Counted from the stretch's first letter, positions 12,187 through 27,109 are shown. The stretch: DNA of 64,000 nt from Eutrigla gurnardus (GCA_963514095.1 OY741267.1:30090856-30154855); one strand, 5' to 3'. Notes: generated by a model from the sequence alone, not told the origin. Numbers and translations: made by a program.

Positions 12187-13442
12187 GAGGATTAAGGAGT
12201 ATGTCGAGTGTGGATGTGTGTTACATACATAGACACCCGCCGGCGCACTGAGCTGAGCCGTCACCAGAATATCATACAGATGTTCAGAAACTTTATTCAT
12301 ACAAATAACTAAAATTGTGAAATGGGTCCAATCGTAACAACGCGATGTGACTGTTTTTTGATATGCTAAAGTCGGCTAACCTGAACGGGTTCGGTTGTTT
12401 ATGCAAAGCATGTTGTTTCAGTGTCTTTTAGATAAACCACAGAAGTTCAAAACATGAATCGGGTCTCCCAAATGTGTTTCATGCAAAACTAGTTTTCTGA
12501 ATAACAATGTCCGGGGCTCCTGCTGTGGACATTTGTTGCTGACATTTAGCCTGTAAATAAAAAAACAAACAAACAAGGTTAGTCAAGTAAATTCAACCGA
12601 GCTCTTGAGAAAATGGCTGGAGGGGGAATGTGGCCTTATTTTAATATATATTTCATTTGGACATCATTAACCCTCAAATCTGTTGGACAAAATACAAACA
12701 AATAATACTTTTAAATGATCAAAACTTCTCAGGGAAAAGAAAGTCCCAAACTAACTTTTATTCACCTTATTTTCTGTAACACTTTTATAATCTCTCCTCT
12801 TTTTATTTGATGTTTTCTTGTATCAATGTATCTGACTGAGAGGTCAGGGGTCATATCTATCTGTGTACTTTTTTTTTGCCTAAACAGCTTTCTCAACTCC
12901 TGGCTGATAAAAACAAACTATTCATTAGAGGAACACAAGTGAAGGCGGGGAAGAGAACGAGGGAAGTGGAGGAGGACAGAAAGAGTGGGCAGCCACTTTT
13001 CTGTGTGTTGTGGTTGGGAAGGGAAAAAAAGGATGATCTCTCAGAAGACTTGACCGCTGGCACCAGATAACCAGCACAGATGTCTGTGGAGGAGGTTTTG
13101 GCGGGCGTGGATGGAGAGGATGGAGGATTATATAGAAAGACAGAAGCGGAGATATACTCTGGTATGACAGACACAGATAGGTAGTACATTACTTTTGATG
13201 GAAGCAAGTGAAGGGGACAAGAGCAGGAAGGAGAAAAAAACCCCATAAAATAGAGCAGCTCATCAGTGACGCCCAATATTCTCTTTTCCTTCCTTTACTT
13301 ATCACATCCGGGCCTATAAATAGCCCAAGGGCACGAGCCACAGGCTGACAAATAGGCAGCCGGCAGCAGTTCATCTCGGGACGTTGCTCCGGGTGAGAGG
13401 AGGCGACACCGTGGATCTGCGAGGCATAACCTGGCAGCCATT

Positions 13443-13690
13443 AATCTGTCGGTACATGAAGAGGAGGAAGAGAGGAAAAAGTGAGACGGACTGGGGGAAT
13501 AGAGTAAATCAAGGAAGAGTGGAGAATGAGGAGAAGGGAGGACATGAAAGTAAAGAGGGGGGAAAGATGATATTATATGGAAGGAGGGGAGAAAACACGA
13601 GGAGAGAGAGAGAGCAGAGGGGAAAGGAGGAGGGTAAATCAGAAAAAGAGGAGGGAGGAGAGAGGAAATGAGAAGACAGAGGAGGATTTC
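13443..13690 (+). repeat. Polypurine (GA-rich) tract
   Basis: About 250 bp are overwhelmingly A and G on the plus strand, with GGAGGA, GAGAGAGAG and GGGGGG subruns and few pyrimidine interruptions. The long open frames on both strands here reflect composition, not coding. Such tracts can form triplex DNA. Shorter GA-rich tracts occur at about 26820-26860, 30580-30690, 37545-37660 and 50380-50520. Confidence 0.8.
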
Positions 13691-16600
13691 TCATCTAAAG
13701 TATCATCCACCTGAAGGAAAGCAGGATACAAAAAGGTAAAAGCCAATCAAAAAGAGCAGAGACAGAAGATGTCTTCTTTTATTCCTCAGTATGTCACATT
13801 TCTCTCTGATTTGTTTTGAAGTAAATCAAGCAGCTCTATTAAAAACTCTCTTCCTCACTAAGCCTACTCCTCTCCAAGTCTCGAGGAAACATTTGCCCTT
13901 TTCTTTCTGAAGATAGAGATAAGAGGAGAAGGAGGAGGTGCCATCCTTTCCTCTAGGGGTTGGGGGGTGTCGGTTGCTGTAATGAACACTCTCTTATCGC
14001 TTCGCCCGCCTCACTTCCTGGAGACGACCTCCGTGAAGCATAACTAAGATGGCGGTATGCAGGTCCTATAGGGATACATCATTTATCGGGGTCTGAAGAG
14101 GATGCGAGTTGGCTGGAATCTCTCGGCTCTAAGGCGAAGCACGAACGGCTCAGCCAGACCACATCGGACAGGGATTCCAAAACTGCGAGAGTTCATCGAG
14201 ATAATAAGTGAACATGCACCTTGAACTTCACAAGTGGGTTCGTCTTGAGTCGCCTCTGAGAGAGCACGTTGAGGTTTGAGGTTTCATTTGCATAGAAAGG
14301 GACCATATTCAATAACACACCCTTTGCAGGTGCTTTGATTTTTTATTTTTGAAATACAGGTTTAGCGGCCACAAACTCCATGCAATCCTTTTGTGAATTC
14401 CCTTGAGTTTCTGTTAATCAAATGTTGCACGAGCACAAATTTGGTCGTAGATGGATGAATTGATTCGTGGAAATAATTGAATTTATTTTAACTCCCACAA
14501 AGGTCAAAATAAAACGATGAATTGGAACAAGATTAATCACGAAAGCGACATTCTATAAAGTCTCAGATAGAAGAGCTGAGGTTGTGTAAATTGCCGAGCT
14601 CTGGTACCATATGGGATAACCTACACTTTATTATATAGAGCTGCTCCAGACTAACTTTGGAGCAAATTAATCAGACGACTCTCCGGCTGACGGAGCCGGT
14701 GAGTTTTGAAAATGAAACATTGTGCAGAGTGTGTTGCACCTGTCTTTGATGCCGTCTCGTGTTTCTATCTGCCGGCCTGACTGGTTGGACCGAGCCTTCT
14801 CTGGCACCAGAGTGCCAACTCAACTCTCCGGAGACTCAATTAGAACACGGACACACGACCTATCCAATGTCATCAGCATGTGTGCAATTGTGTTAACTCT
14901 GTGTAACATCTGTGTTGCACATGTTGCTGTGAGTCACAGTAGCATACGAGCACGCAGACAGGCCTCCCAGTTAATGAGGTGCTCGTTAACGAGCCTCTCC
15001 AGCCAAAGACAGCTTCTTTTTTGGGCTTTTTGCTTTCCAGGGCCTTGTAAAGTTCATCCTCTCTGGAGTGGACTTTTATGAGGTGAAGAGTTTGACAGTC
15101 GGATAATCAGGACACACACCTCATATTTTAAATACATGCCCCCTACTTTGGAATAATACACTAAAAACAACATTCCCATACAACAAAAGTGCATTCTCAA
15201 TTACGTTTCAAGGAGAAACATTTTCTCACACAATTGCTGTTGTAGTTCTCAACACACACTTTACATCGTGAATTTGGTTTTGTTACATCACTAGTAGTTA
15301 CATATGCAATTTATGTAGGCCTTTGTTATGTACATGACATAACTTAAGGATTTTGCGTAAATTGCGTAAACAATGCAAAAAAAGTTTAGGTTTCATACAT
15401 GACACAAACAGCAGTTTCCTGTGTGAAAGTCCTGTGCTTGTTAATGTTTGTTATGTAACTTCAGTCACATATGTAGGCTTTTGTTAACTTGCATACTTAA
15501 CTTTGGTTTCAAACAGGACACGAACAGTGTTCTACTGGGTGAAGGTTCCATGTTTGTTTGAGCCCTGCTTCCTAAGCAGACAATGATTAGAAATGTATGT
15601 TTCTGGAACAAATATATAGACAAATGGTGAACTTTAATTGGCGACTGCCTCTCGGTGTTTGACAAAACCAGAAGTCATGTTTCTGCATGAAGCAACTGTA
15701 AGCATTGAAGAGTTCATGATCATCAATCGTTCTCACCAGGTTTTCACAACTTTAATCAGAATGAACAGAAACATACGTGCAAACTTATGAGGGTTGAAAA
15801 AGCTGACAAACTAAACCGTTGTTGGGGGCATCCACCTGGACAAATTTTGTGATTTTAACGTGTAAATTAAGCATTCTGGTGAACTGCAAGAAGAAAATAA
15901 AGGGAAAAAGCCAACATTTTCGTCAGGTGATAAAGGACACATTTATTAACACCAGTTTTCAAATGGTTTTAGTTTAGTTTTAAAATCAACTTCAAACTGG
16001 TCTAGTGGGGAGCTGTGGCTGGTGACCAAAAACAACTTTTTTCAACTTTTTGGCCCGAACAAGCCAAAAGGTTGAAGGTTATCTTCGTTGCCGGAGGTCA
16101 TCACAGAGCCGCGGTTGACTGACCTGTTAAAAGTTAAAAGTTCCTCGTAGTTAGTTTAGCATAAGAAGCAGACACATTTACTGCCTGTTCCATCATCAGC
16201 TAAACCCATTATGAAGACAGCTTAAACAATTAGTGTCTCAGTCACTCAGTTACGCCGTGATCTCATTAACGAAGCGACCGATTCATTGAACACTTTCTAT
16301 CTGCTTACATCAGTCGGGTTAGTCAGCAGATGCAAGTCATTATGATGGCACGATCGCCTTTCATTTCACACCTGATGACATCGGGTATTTATAACCCCCT
16401 CGTTATTCACCTCCGCTCTGACACCTTATTGGTCGGAGGTGATTGGTATCAAATCTGCTATTCATAAATTCGCAATGGGCTCTTCATTTGGGAATTTTAA
16501 TTATTTCCCTCTGTGAAAAAAAAAAAGGTTAAGCGAGGGAGGAGAGAGAGAAAGTCTTATTTCATATCTTCAGCACAAAGTTTAGCCTCTCAGCGCCCGG

Positions 16601-19600
16601 TAGCCAAGGCTTGCCAAAAAATCCCTCACAGCGATCTCCATCTCAGCCGATCTCTTTAAAACGGGCCTCTCCTCCCTCCCGACCCTCGGGCCCCCGCGGG
16701 GAACGGAGTAATTCCCTTTTTGCTTCAGCACAGAGAGCTCGGTGGAGCCTAAGCCTCTTGCAAACATCTCCTACCTCTGCTTCGCCGTGGGCTCCAAACA
16801 GCTCCGACATCTTGCAGGAGAAGCTGCTTTAGTCCGAGCGAACAAAGACTTATAGCTCGTACAAGCTCTTCTTCAAGGAGATGCGTTCTCACCAGTAATT
16901 ACTGACATGCTCGTGACCTCGAGGCCCGCCCTGCAGAAAATAAACTCCCTCTGATCAATAAATGGAGGCTCAATTTGGCATCTTGGAACTGCAGGTGGCC
17001 GCTTGCGTCGCATATAAGTGACCATCATGGATGAAGATGTGATTTATGTTACCAGCAGGGTGATTATCGTGCTGCGGAAGCACCAATTGAAGTGTGTTAC
17101 AGAGGCAAACACTGCACTAGCGTCTTTTGTTCCTGCCACATCTTTGACTTGGGGGATTGCTGGGGGATTCAAGAGTTTTATAAAAGCCTTCCTATCAAGC
17201 AACAGATAGAGGTTAATAAAAAAAACATCAAATAGAAAGTACAGTGAGAGAGAGAGGGATTTCACCTTGCACATTCAGAGGTATAGTAATTCAAAAGCAC
17301 AGCTTGTAAGAAGCACAAGGTGAATGCTCTCAAGGATTGAAAAACAAAATGGCTTTCCTGAGGCGGAAAGGGGAGAAAATCAGTTTAGTCGGCGTGTTGA
17401 GTCGGTTCAGGAAGACGGTGCTTCAGAGGACACTTGAGACAGAAAAAAGGAAACGCTACTGATAGACTTTGATGTCGACAAAGGCGACAAATGAAACATG
17501 ATGTAATGTCTTAAGTTCATTTAGTTGTGAGATTAAGCAGCTTACTTTCCCCCCGAAGGCTTGAATGAGTGTTGCAGATTTTTAAGTGGAGGGAAATATA
17601 TGGTGACGATGAAACTACTGAATTAACACAAAAGACACATTTTTTGACAAAGTGGCTGCATCCTATAAATTTACTATAAAATCCCTTTAAATGTTCCTAC
17701 TAGAACATGCTTTGATCAGAAAACACATTATTTTCAATATACAGCGCACTTTTGGTGACAGTGGTTGTCAAGTTTTGGGGGATACTATATAAATAAATAG
17801 TGCAGTATATTTTTATGATAAAGGAAAGGGAGCCAAATATGACTGGCTTGTTGAATCACGTTTTCTGCTCCAGGCGGCCTAAAAAAAAGTGACTGGGTTG
17901 TTTTATTTCACAGTTTGTGGGTTGGTAGAAACTCCAGATAACCAAATATACGGTATGTGCACACACATTGAAAAGGCTTTTCATGATGTGTCCTTTTAAA
18001 GGGGGGAAAGGATGAAACCTGAGGATGTGCCACATAGGAAGGATCACTGTTCTAGGACAGACAGACATGCAGTAATGTGTGGATAGGAGACTTATGAATG
18101 GTCATAACCCAGAGTATTGTGCAGACTGAAATCTTTACCTGATGATGGCATTGAAATGAAAAGCCAGGGCACGGAGTTTCATGGCAATCCATAAAAATGT
18201 GTTCAATATCTAAACCACAAACATCAGCCTCCTGAACATGACTATAGTGTGCCAATCATCCTGGCAAACAAACCTGACTAATTGAAATTGCACATTGTTA
18301 AATTACATCTAAATTACAAGGAAGAAAAGCACTAAATGATACATTTGACAGATGATTCTCATTTGCTTTAACTGAACATATGGCAGGTGTTGTTTAAATT
18401 AAATGTGTGGTTTATAACAAAACATTAACATGTAAAGTGGTTCCAATGTAAATCTTTGTTGTTCTGCCGCTCCTGTAACTCACTGATATCACAAATAGCC
18501 CACTTAGCCATTTGGCTTTATAACCTTCACACATAAAAGGAGCTCAGTGATAATATAAAAGATGTAAAAAAAAAAAAAAAGCATAAACAGAGCGCTGCTA
18601 TGACTTGGGATCATTTGCAGCTTGAGCGGGTGCGCCGTTAAAACCCATCTGTCTGCAGACAAACGCAGCGTTGGGCCCATCTGGGTTCCCTCAGCTATCC
18701 GCGACCTTGGGAGTGTTCAAGGTTAATGCCCCCTTATTAGGCAAAAACCATCAGACCCTGGAATGGCTTCCCCTTAATGTATGAGGTCTGTGTGTTAAGG
18801 AATGCCTTACACTGGTTAAGTAGGGGTTTGCCATCATGCATCTGTCCTCCATTTATCCTTTATTAATATCGGGGAGGCTGCTGCAGGCTTCCCCACATGC
18901 TGACGAGCCAAATAGACCTTCAGTAAGAATCTGCTTACGGCCGCAAGACACAATTTCCAAATGTGTTTGGGTGAACAGATAGACAACATAATGCAGTTCA
19001 TTGATACACAATGCATGCTGTTAAAAATGTTAATTGATGACTATATGGCTGCGCCTGAAGGAAAACTGTTTATCATGAGCTCAGGATGGCGGATTGAAAG
19101 GGAGCAAATAACCATAAAGGCCATTAAAGAGCAAACATAAAGAAGCAAACAACCATAAGAGACAGGAAGTATAACACAGGATGAACACAGGTCTCTCTGT
19201 GTGGTTCTAAAATAAGAGGTACACAAGTTCAGACAAGAGAGTAAAGGAGTAAATAAGCACTTCAAGGCTGTGATTAGATGATTTATTCGATTTTCCAGCC
19301 TGCGTTTGTCAAACAGTCACGTGATTACGGTTTTGGTAACGAGCGCCACGTCTGCTGCAAAATCACATTCCCATGCAACTAAAAAAGTAAAAGTGCTTTG
19401 TTAGGTTTAGGCAACACAAACCGTTAACTGTTACTGTTTAAGTCACCTAATAATGTCTAAATCATAACCAGAGACTATCTATGGTCCAAACAACAAGGCC
19501 GCTGTCGTGTTTATGTCAGGATTAAAATAGTGTTGACGGAGCAGCTACAATGTTAACATCAATCCAGACTCCATTCGGAAAACAAGCATGACTTGATACT

Positions 19601-21149
19601 TTTTTTTACAAATCACCATCATTACGGAGTTATTTCGGTTTCCCCTTTATCCGCTTATTGCACGCCCATTCTTCCCAGAGAAACAGATTGATTATGTTTT
19701 GGAGCTACAGTTTACATCAAAGACGTCAACCTGGCGTACACAAGACATCGCTTTTCAAAAGTGAGCAATGTCTGAATCCGTGGCATTTAAGGAGCCGAAC
19801 AGATGAATGACAACACACGTGGAATTGGTCACATTTCCATGTCGCACAAATCAGCGCCGCCTGACAGTGATTCCCTACATCCTTCATCCAAATACCCTCC
19901 GATTTATTCGCCACAGCGACACCCACTAGTCTGCAGGCAATAACACCCCGCGGCGTCAATACGTCAATCACGGGGCGTCGGTGGAGGTGAACCGACAACG
20001 TTCTCCCATTCTTTAGCAACTGCAACTGCAGTTAAGAATGTCCTTGAGCGACCTCCGGCTGCTCCACTTGAGCGGCTTTGCGGTTGGCGGTGGGAAGAGC
20101 TGTGGTTTAACTGGGCAGCTCCCAGCAGCAGAGCGTGCAGAGCTGCCAGTCCCGTGTGCAACTGTCCAAGTGTGAAGCAGAATATTGCTGGAAAGAGCAT
20201 ATGTGTTCTGTCAGCCCTCTCCACAGATATATTTATACATTTGAAAAAAATGTGGGAGGGAGGTTTTACCGTCAGGTGGAAGCGGCTTGAAAATAGCTTG
20301 CTGGGTATAAACGACTGACCCCCCCTCGGTGTTGGCCTAAATCTATTATCCGATTCAGATCTCTCAGCAGGAGTCGGGGAGGTAGTTCATCTTCAATCCG
20401 CCGTGCTCAAGGTACAGCGGCCTCCGAAGGTGTTTGTTTCAGCTCGGGTCGGCCATATTTGACCTGGAGGATAATATGAGGAGGGAAGAGGAGCGATTTT
20501 GCTCATGCAGACAAGAAGTGGAAGTCTTGAGGCCGACTGTGCTCAGTTGAATGGGAGATTGGTTTAACAGAGAAGATTTGATATCGTCCAACACAATTAG
20601 GTTATTATACATAAGTTAGTGCTGAGATATTTCATTTCTCTATGTTAACTTCCAGTCACATTGATTGATTATAAAGGCGAAGTAATTCAGATTTCATCCA
20701 CTCTTGCTTTGTCTGCTTGGTGTTTCGCCTCCCTACCCGTGTGGGGTTTTTGGCGCGGTAGCTTCCTCTTGGATGTGTGCTGACCGCCTGGCACCTGGTC
20801 CCTACATTTTTATAGAGTTTGATGCCAGAAACGCCCCGAAAACGGCAAGATAAGAAAATAGGTAGAGGGCAGGTTCTCCGCAGATACAGACACCGCCAAG
20901 TGATGATTGAGAGGGATTGTTTTTGGATGAGTCTGAATATTGTTTAGTTTTTCTCATTAGTCCTGCTTTCTTTTTATTTCTGCATGGTAACCAGTTTATG
21001 CAGTACGTTTGGGCCTCATTAGGAGATGTGAATCAAGTTTTTTGAGTTTGGTATTGATGACAGACCTCGATCCCCTTTCCTGACACTGTGGTCAGATAGA
21101 AAACTGTGAAAGACCAGAATCAAAAATCTGTATTCGACCCCCATTCGAC

Positions 21150-21510
21150 TTGACTGGGGGACATCTCCCCTTCATTCATCCTAAGACCTGATCCCTGATG
21201 TGTAATGCCGTTTGCATCTAGACTGCTGAAGTCTTATTGGACTTGCAACCTGGACTTTATAATGATACTTTCTACTTCTGACACACTTTTAGTACGTTTT
21301 CTTAACTTATAATTGTTTAACTATCTTTATTTGTACACCTGTAGCCATTTACTTACTCTTTCTTTGACTTCTGCATTTGAGGCTTGTTTTTGCACTCTTC
21401 TTTGCCAGGCTCATTAGTAAATAAAGTATCTACCTATCCAACTGATCTATCGACCGACCACCTAACTACCTACCTGAATATCGACTGATCTACCTACCAA
21501 ACTATACTTA
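21150..21510 (+). repeat. Retroposon-like 3' tail with degenerate CTAC/CTAT repeats
   Basis: AATAAAG (21420-21426) is followed by about 80 bp of degenerate 4-bp units (CTAC, CTAT, CGAC, CTAA). The stretch before it is AT-rich and looks like a non-LTR retroposon 3' region. No reverse-transcriptase fragment is visible, so the class is unknown. Confidence 0.3.
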
Positions 21511-24500
21511 TTTTCTGTCTCCCATTCAAACCTCGAGTCTTGCTGACTTCTCCCCACCTCCTCTTGTTTATGTTTAGCATCTATTGATCCTGTGAAACTC
21601 GATAACTTCTCTATCGCCTCTTTTTCACTACCAACGCAGATAGAAGCTGCTTGGAAAACATGTGTAATCGATGCTGCAGTAGGTCCAAAATGTGTTTTTT
21701 TTTAATCACTCAACAAGTGGAATCAACAAGCTAAATTTGTAATTAATGTAAATTCTGAACCTCTGTCAACACAAGCAAACGCATGCTTACACAGTCACAA
21801 CTAAAACCCACGCAGATGCACGCATTCACCGACTCTGACAATAATTATCTAAGGCACGAGGTAGATTTGCATAATCAGGTTGGGATTGTGAAATAAGCCA
21901 TGCATTCAGTGTGGATATTTCATGTAGTGTCTGCTTGGTGTTTCAGTGTGTTTGCAGGGTTTACTGTGACATTTCACAGGGACCAGGATAACAACACCTT
22001 CTATGGAAGAATGTGTGTGTAGGATGTGAAATGGTGCTTTTATATGACTGTGGAACTGTGAATATGCAACTTGCATAATGGAAGTCAATTTACACTAATG
22101 CGTGTATACAAAAGTAGTCCGGTTAGTTCATAGGTAGCTTGGTAGATAGGTACTTTTTTAAAAGAACCACATAAAGGATATTGCAAACATAATAACTGAC
22201 ATTAAAGTCATTCCTCAACAAAGAGGAGCCATGTTTGTGGATTCTAAACCCACGGAGACCTCATGCTGGCAGGTGTGATCCTCCCTCTGGCTTCCCACCT
22301 CCTCCCTTAAACTCATTTTTATATTCCTCCGTCTCTCTCTGTCATACGTCAATACGAGACCATAATGCCACCCAACCTTGAACGAGAAGGAAAATGGCGC
22401 TTCTAGGTGAGATTGATCTCCTTTATGACTCGGTGGAGGCTGAGGGCATGACAGTGAAGCATTGTTTTTCAAGTTACAATCACCCACGAGAGTCCAATAA
22501 GAGCACGCCCTGATCGCGTTACTTCCCCGATGTGTTGTGTCTGCACACGTTGGCCCTTTCCAAAGGAAATGATTCCCATTTCTCACTTAGCCGATGGCTT
22601 TGAGAGGGAACGCAGTGTGTTCGAGATGTGGAGTGAAAATCTGTCACATGTGTTTGGATTTGTGTGAGTGTGAAATTAACATGCCAGTGCAAAGTAGGTT
22701 GTCTTCATCTGGGTTTTATTTGAAGGGAAAAAAAACACCTAAGATATAATTCCTCAGCCTGTGAAAGGCAGAGATGCCTGACATGCCGAGGATTGGGATG
22801 TCATTTGGTCCGTTTGTATTCCACTGAAGGCTGGAGCTGAGCGGTTCGGGTGAAGAATTTGAATGAGAGCTGTTTGCACATGTTGTCCTGGATCATCAAC
22901 GGGGAACTGAAATAGGAGGACGGCAATCTGCAAGCGTAGTCCACTTTCCCAGGCAGCGGTCGTGTTACTAAGAGAAGGTTGATGTGAGAGCAACTCTTTC
23001 ATGTGATTACGTTTTATTTTCATGTCCTGGTGGCAAAAAATAAATAGTTTGTTGAGAAATTAAACAATCAATTAGACAAATTCTGTGACTTTTCTTTATC
23101 AGAGGTGTCAGATTTTAAAAGGCGACAGATTTTTGTGTCGCACTCCCACAATGTGACGCACTCTGACTCACAATGGGAAGTGTAATAACAAAATGCATTA
23201 AAAAATCATTGCAGGAGAACCAGAGATAGCATCTTTTTTATTATTTCACAAGTTCCTCTTCCTTGTCAAAACCGGTTACCTACATTACCCACAATGCAAC
23301 TGGACGGCCGGCAGTTTGGTGTCTGGGTGTGTTGCTAAAAGGTGCAAGAAAAATGCAGGGATGAGGTCTGGTAAGCTCCAAGGACAGCACTTCATCAGAT
23401 TTATATGTTGGTCTCCCAGGTGTCAGAGTTTTATTATATGTGTGGCTGAATCTGTTACCTGTTATAATTTCCTGTAGTGTTGCACAGAGAAGACAAAGAC
23501 ATGATTGATTTTATATTTTTGTAAGAAAAGATGGTAAAGGAGTAGCATCCCTTTTGTGGCCCTGTGGATGAGGAAGATGGATGGAATGTGCCACTAAGGT
23601 TTCCTTTAACTGGCTCCTCGCCTGCTCACATAAACAGCATTTCATTATAACCTTGAATTTGGCATTTCACTGGAGCTCACTGATGTTTGCAGCCCATAAT
23701 AGTGGAAACAGGCTAATGTCACTGTGTCTTAATCCGAGTCAGAACGTGCATGCAGGGTTAACCAAGTGTACTGGATATAATACATGTATCATTAGGGCAC
23801 ATTAGATGTCTTGTCTGCATGTTCTGTACTGTGGAATGCGTTAACTTGTCCTCCCATTGCTTCCCTCCAACAACCTCCCGTAATGCTCACTATGTTAATG
23901 CATGCACTGACCACATTTTACATTTGGAGCATGGTGTTGCTAAAAATACGACACTCAAAATTGAGGCCAGCGCTTGATCTATGACTGAAATAAAAAATCA
24001 GTCAGGTCATATTCTGAGGCTGATGATGCTCCTAGGATTTCAAATGTAATGTGATCTAAATGGATGTTTAATGTTCACCAGATATCTATATTATATGTTC
24101 TTTTTTTAGTCTTGCACATGATGAAACACAGCTGGTGAGCCTCCCAAAGCCTACATCTCTGCAGAGATACGGGCAACTCTAAGTATTCTGTTTATAATGA
24201 GCAGTTTAGTGTATAGCTGCTCATGAATTTATGAGTTCAGCTCAGGTCAAGCACAGACAGCGCTCTTGTCTTCTTGAAGGATTTTCGACTAATTATGGGA
24301 GATGTGTCAGGAAAAAACTGCGAGTCTTTAAGGGATTACGGGCTAATCTGTAAACAAAAGGCTCACTTTATTAAGAAGCAAATGTAATTAGAGCGTATCG
24401 TGATGAGTCACTCACTGCTGAATGAAGGAAGACCAGATTCCCCCCTTTTTTCTTTACCTGATCCTTTTTGACAGCATTCAGATTCTAAGTGACAATAGAC

Positions 24501-25808
24501 ACTGCAGATTTATACTTCTCAGCATGCACTGTACGTTTCCAATGGTTCAAGACTGTATCCCCCGTTCTTCAGTGATGATTTCTGGTGCTATATTTCCATT
24601 ACCTTATATAAACTATTACATATAAAATATAACTTACAAAAATATACTTAAAGGATTGATGTTCCAGGTAATAAAGTGCCTTTAGAGTATCGGGCTGGCG
24701 CTCCAAGAGATCAATCAATCCACTGTGTGCTGACCGACTTCAAAAAAGTACTCCGAGTCTAGTTTTTAATACAGAAGCTCTGCAGAGACAGCCAAACATA
24801 AAAAAAATCCTCCCCACTAACTATTGTGTGAGAAGTGTCAGCGTGGCATGATGGATGGTGCGTTTAATGTGGCGCCGACACTTTGAAGTGATGGAGATAG
24901 CAGCTCACTTGACAGCTCTGGACCCTCTGTTTTCCGCTCCGTCTCTCCCAGCCGGGCGTCACCGCAGAACGAGAGTGGGAGAGCGACGCCGCACTCGCCT
25001 GAAGACATCCCAACTCCAACCTTATTGTCTGTCATGTTCGCAACTGAGTTAAAGGCACAGAGGAAAAGAGAGATGATTATTGAAGTTGTTGTTGCGAGAA
25101 ATCATGTGGGATTTAATGAGAGGATCTTAGATGGAACTGGCAGACAGAAGCAGGAGGGGGAAAAAGAAGCATCTCAAGAAAAAGGAGATGTTCCCGGCAG
25201 CCGCGTTCACGGCTACATGTGACAAGCAGTTGTAAACCCATCAATTTTAATCCCAGCTGTGATAGATGCACTGACAGCGAGTGTATGCAAGGGTAAGAAC
25301 TGATTTGTGTAAATGTTACAGACACAACACTTTAATTATATTCAACATAAAAAAACAACGCCCATATAGAAGTGAAACCGATAAAGAAAATGTTTCTGCA
25401 ATGCAGACGGAATGGAGGAAGAAGAGAACATCTGATGCTGCAATATAACACAATTCAATAAGTACAAACATCAGACGGGAAACCAATATGTACAAGTGAA
25501 GATTAAGGTTATCCCCACATAAGGAAGGTGAATCTTATTTCAAAGAGACTGGCTCAGAGGTCACACAAATGCCAGCTCCGTACGATGACGGAGGCCTGCA
25601 GGATTAGGATCCACAGCAACTTCCATTTGAGACAGGCATTCGTTCTTCACCAGACTGAATCATGTTGGAAAACCAGTGGAAATTTTTATTTTTGAAGCAG
25701 GATGCATGACAAGTATAGGGGAAGAAAACAGCACAGTTTCAATGTAGTGTTTGCCTATGAGTTTGGAAATGAGTCAGCATTTTTCAGTGGGTTTTTTGAA
25801 TGGGTGCT

Positions 25809-26316
25809 TTAAAGTGCTTTAAACAATAATTCAGATTCCCGCCATGCAACGTCACATCCGTTTAGTACAAGTGTTGACCTGATAATACAAGCATTTATAA
25901 AAATTCAGCAAAACTTTTTCATACTCTCGTGTGAAACTCGCGTCACGGAAACAGCTTGGTAAACATGGAAGTGGCGTCGGCGCAGCGCTAGCGTTAGCAG
26001 CTTAGGATAGAAGCTATCAGGCAAGTGTTCTTTTGAATAAACTCCTGGTGTACTTACAAACTTTCAAATGCCTTGTTTTGTGAGTACAGACCCTATTGTG
26101 TACTACTGCAGAAGTTTGGTAACATTCCATGCATTATTAGTGGGGTAATTTACGAGATATACCCCCAGTACCATAGCGCTAGTATTAAGCCATTTGGCTA
26201 ATAGCCCTATCTTGACCAATGCTGACCATCGCTAAAAATGCTTCTGAGGGGGTATTTGGCTGGATGTCATGGTGGAAATGACCTCGGGTGCATTTTACTC
26301 CGAACCATCGCTTTAA
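25809..26316 (-). mobile_element. TTAA-ended repeat relic
   Basis: On the minus strand from 26316 it reads TTAAAGCGATGGTTCGGAGT, which I recall as the end of an abundant fish repeat. Inside are characteristic GCTAGCGTTAGC-type motifs (about 25987-25998). The left boundary is uncertain: a TTAAAGTG at 25809 is the best candidate. There is no coding content. Confidence 0.5.
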
Positions 26317-26460
26317 GAAGGAAAAAAATCGCAATAATTTATAGTATCGAGTTGCAACACTTGTAGAATCGCAATACATTGGAATTGCAATTTGCAAATC
26401 AGCACCCAAGTATCGTGATCAAAACCGAATATTGACAAAAAGTATATTGTCCCACCCCAA
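26317..26460. mobile_element. Relic of an ATCGCAATA-rich DNA-transposon end
   Basis: The segment contains ATCGCAATAATTTATAGTAT, AATCGCAATACATTGG and AATCAGCACCCAAGTATCG, ending near CCCACCCC. From memory this resembles the terminal region of fish hAT-type repeats with repeated ATCGnAAT motifs. It directly abuts the TTAA element. Confidence 0.4.
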
Positions 26461-27109
26461 CCATCCAATATTGGTCCAATAGCTGATTTTAATCATGGAC
26501 TTTTTAATATTCCGTGTCCTTGTAAAGGGTTAAATGAACAGGCCTCAGCCAGCCAGTCACTTAGCTGTCGCCTCTGCCTGGTGATGCCATGAATCAACAA
26601 CTCGGCCCAGAGATGGAGATTTCAGGGCGGTGCGGTTCACCCATTATGGAAGAAAAAAAAAACAACAAAAAAAAACTCTCTCTTTATCTGATAGATTTTG
26701 AGTGAGCCAAATTGTCCATAAATCTAGGACACGGAGTCATAAATGTCAGGAAAGGGAGGAAAACAGACAGACAAATTCCTCCAGCGTGATGGCAGCGCTA
26801 ATGATTACTTCTCAGTGAGTGTGGAGAGAGAGAGAGGGAGAGGGTGAGAGAGAGAGATGCTTGACGGAATAATGCTCAGGGAGGCAGATTGAGATTTGAG
26901 ATAGGGATTTGAAAACAAAAAAAAGAACAAGAAATAGGGATGGAGACGGAGGGAAGGAGAGGTGTATGGAGGCATTGATCTCACCGGCTAATGGTCACAG
27001 AGAGACTCACTGTGTGAAAGAAATCGGGCTTTGAAACAGAAATCACATGGGATATTCAAACCAGATACCTTTATTACTGGTAAGAAGTGTACAAATGAGC
27101 TTACATGCC

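Noticed and set aside
13384..13694. Open frames on both strands at the polypurine tract
   Set aside because: They arise from lack of stop-forming bases in GA-rich DNA; low-complexity Glu/Lys/Arg or Ser/Pro/Leu products.
22215..22586. 123-codon minus-strand open frame
   Set aside because: No recognisable domain, start context or neighbour support; length is within chance for 64 kb.
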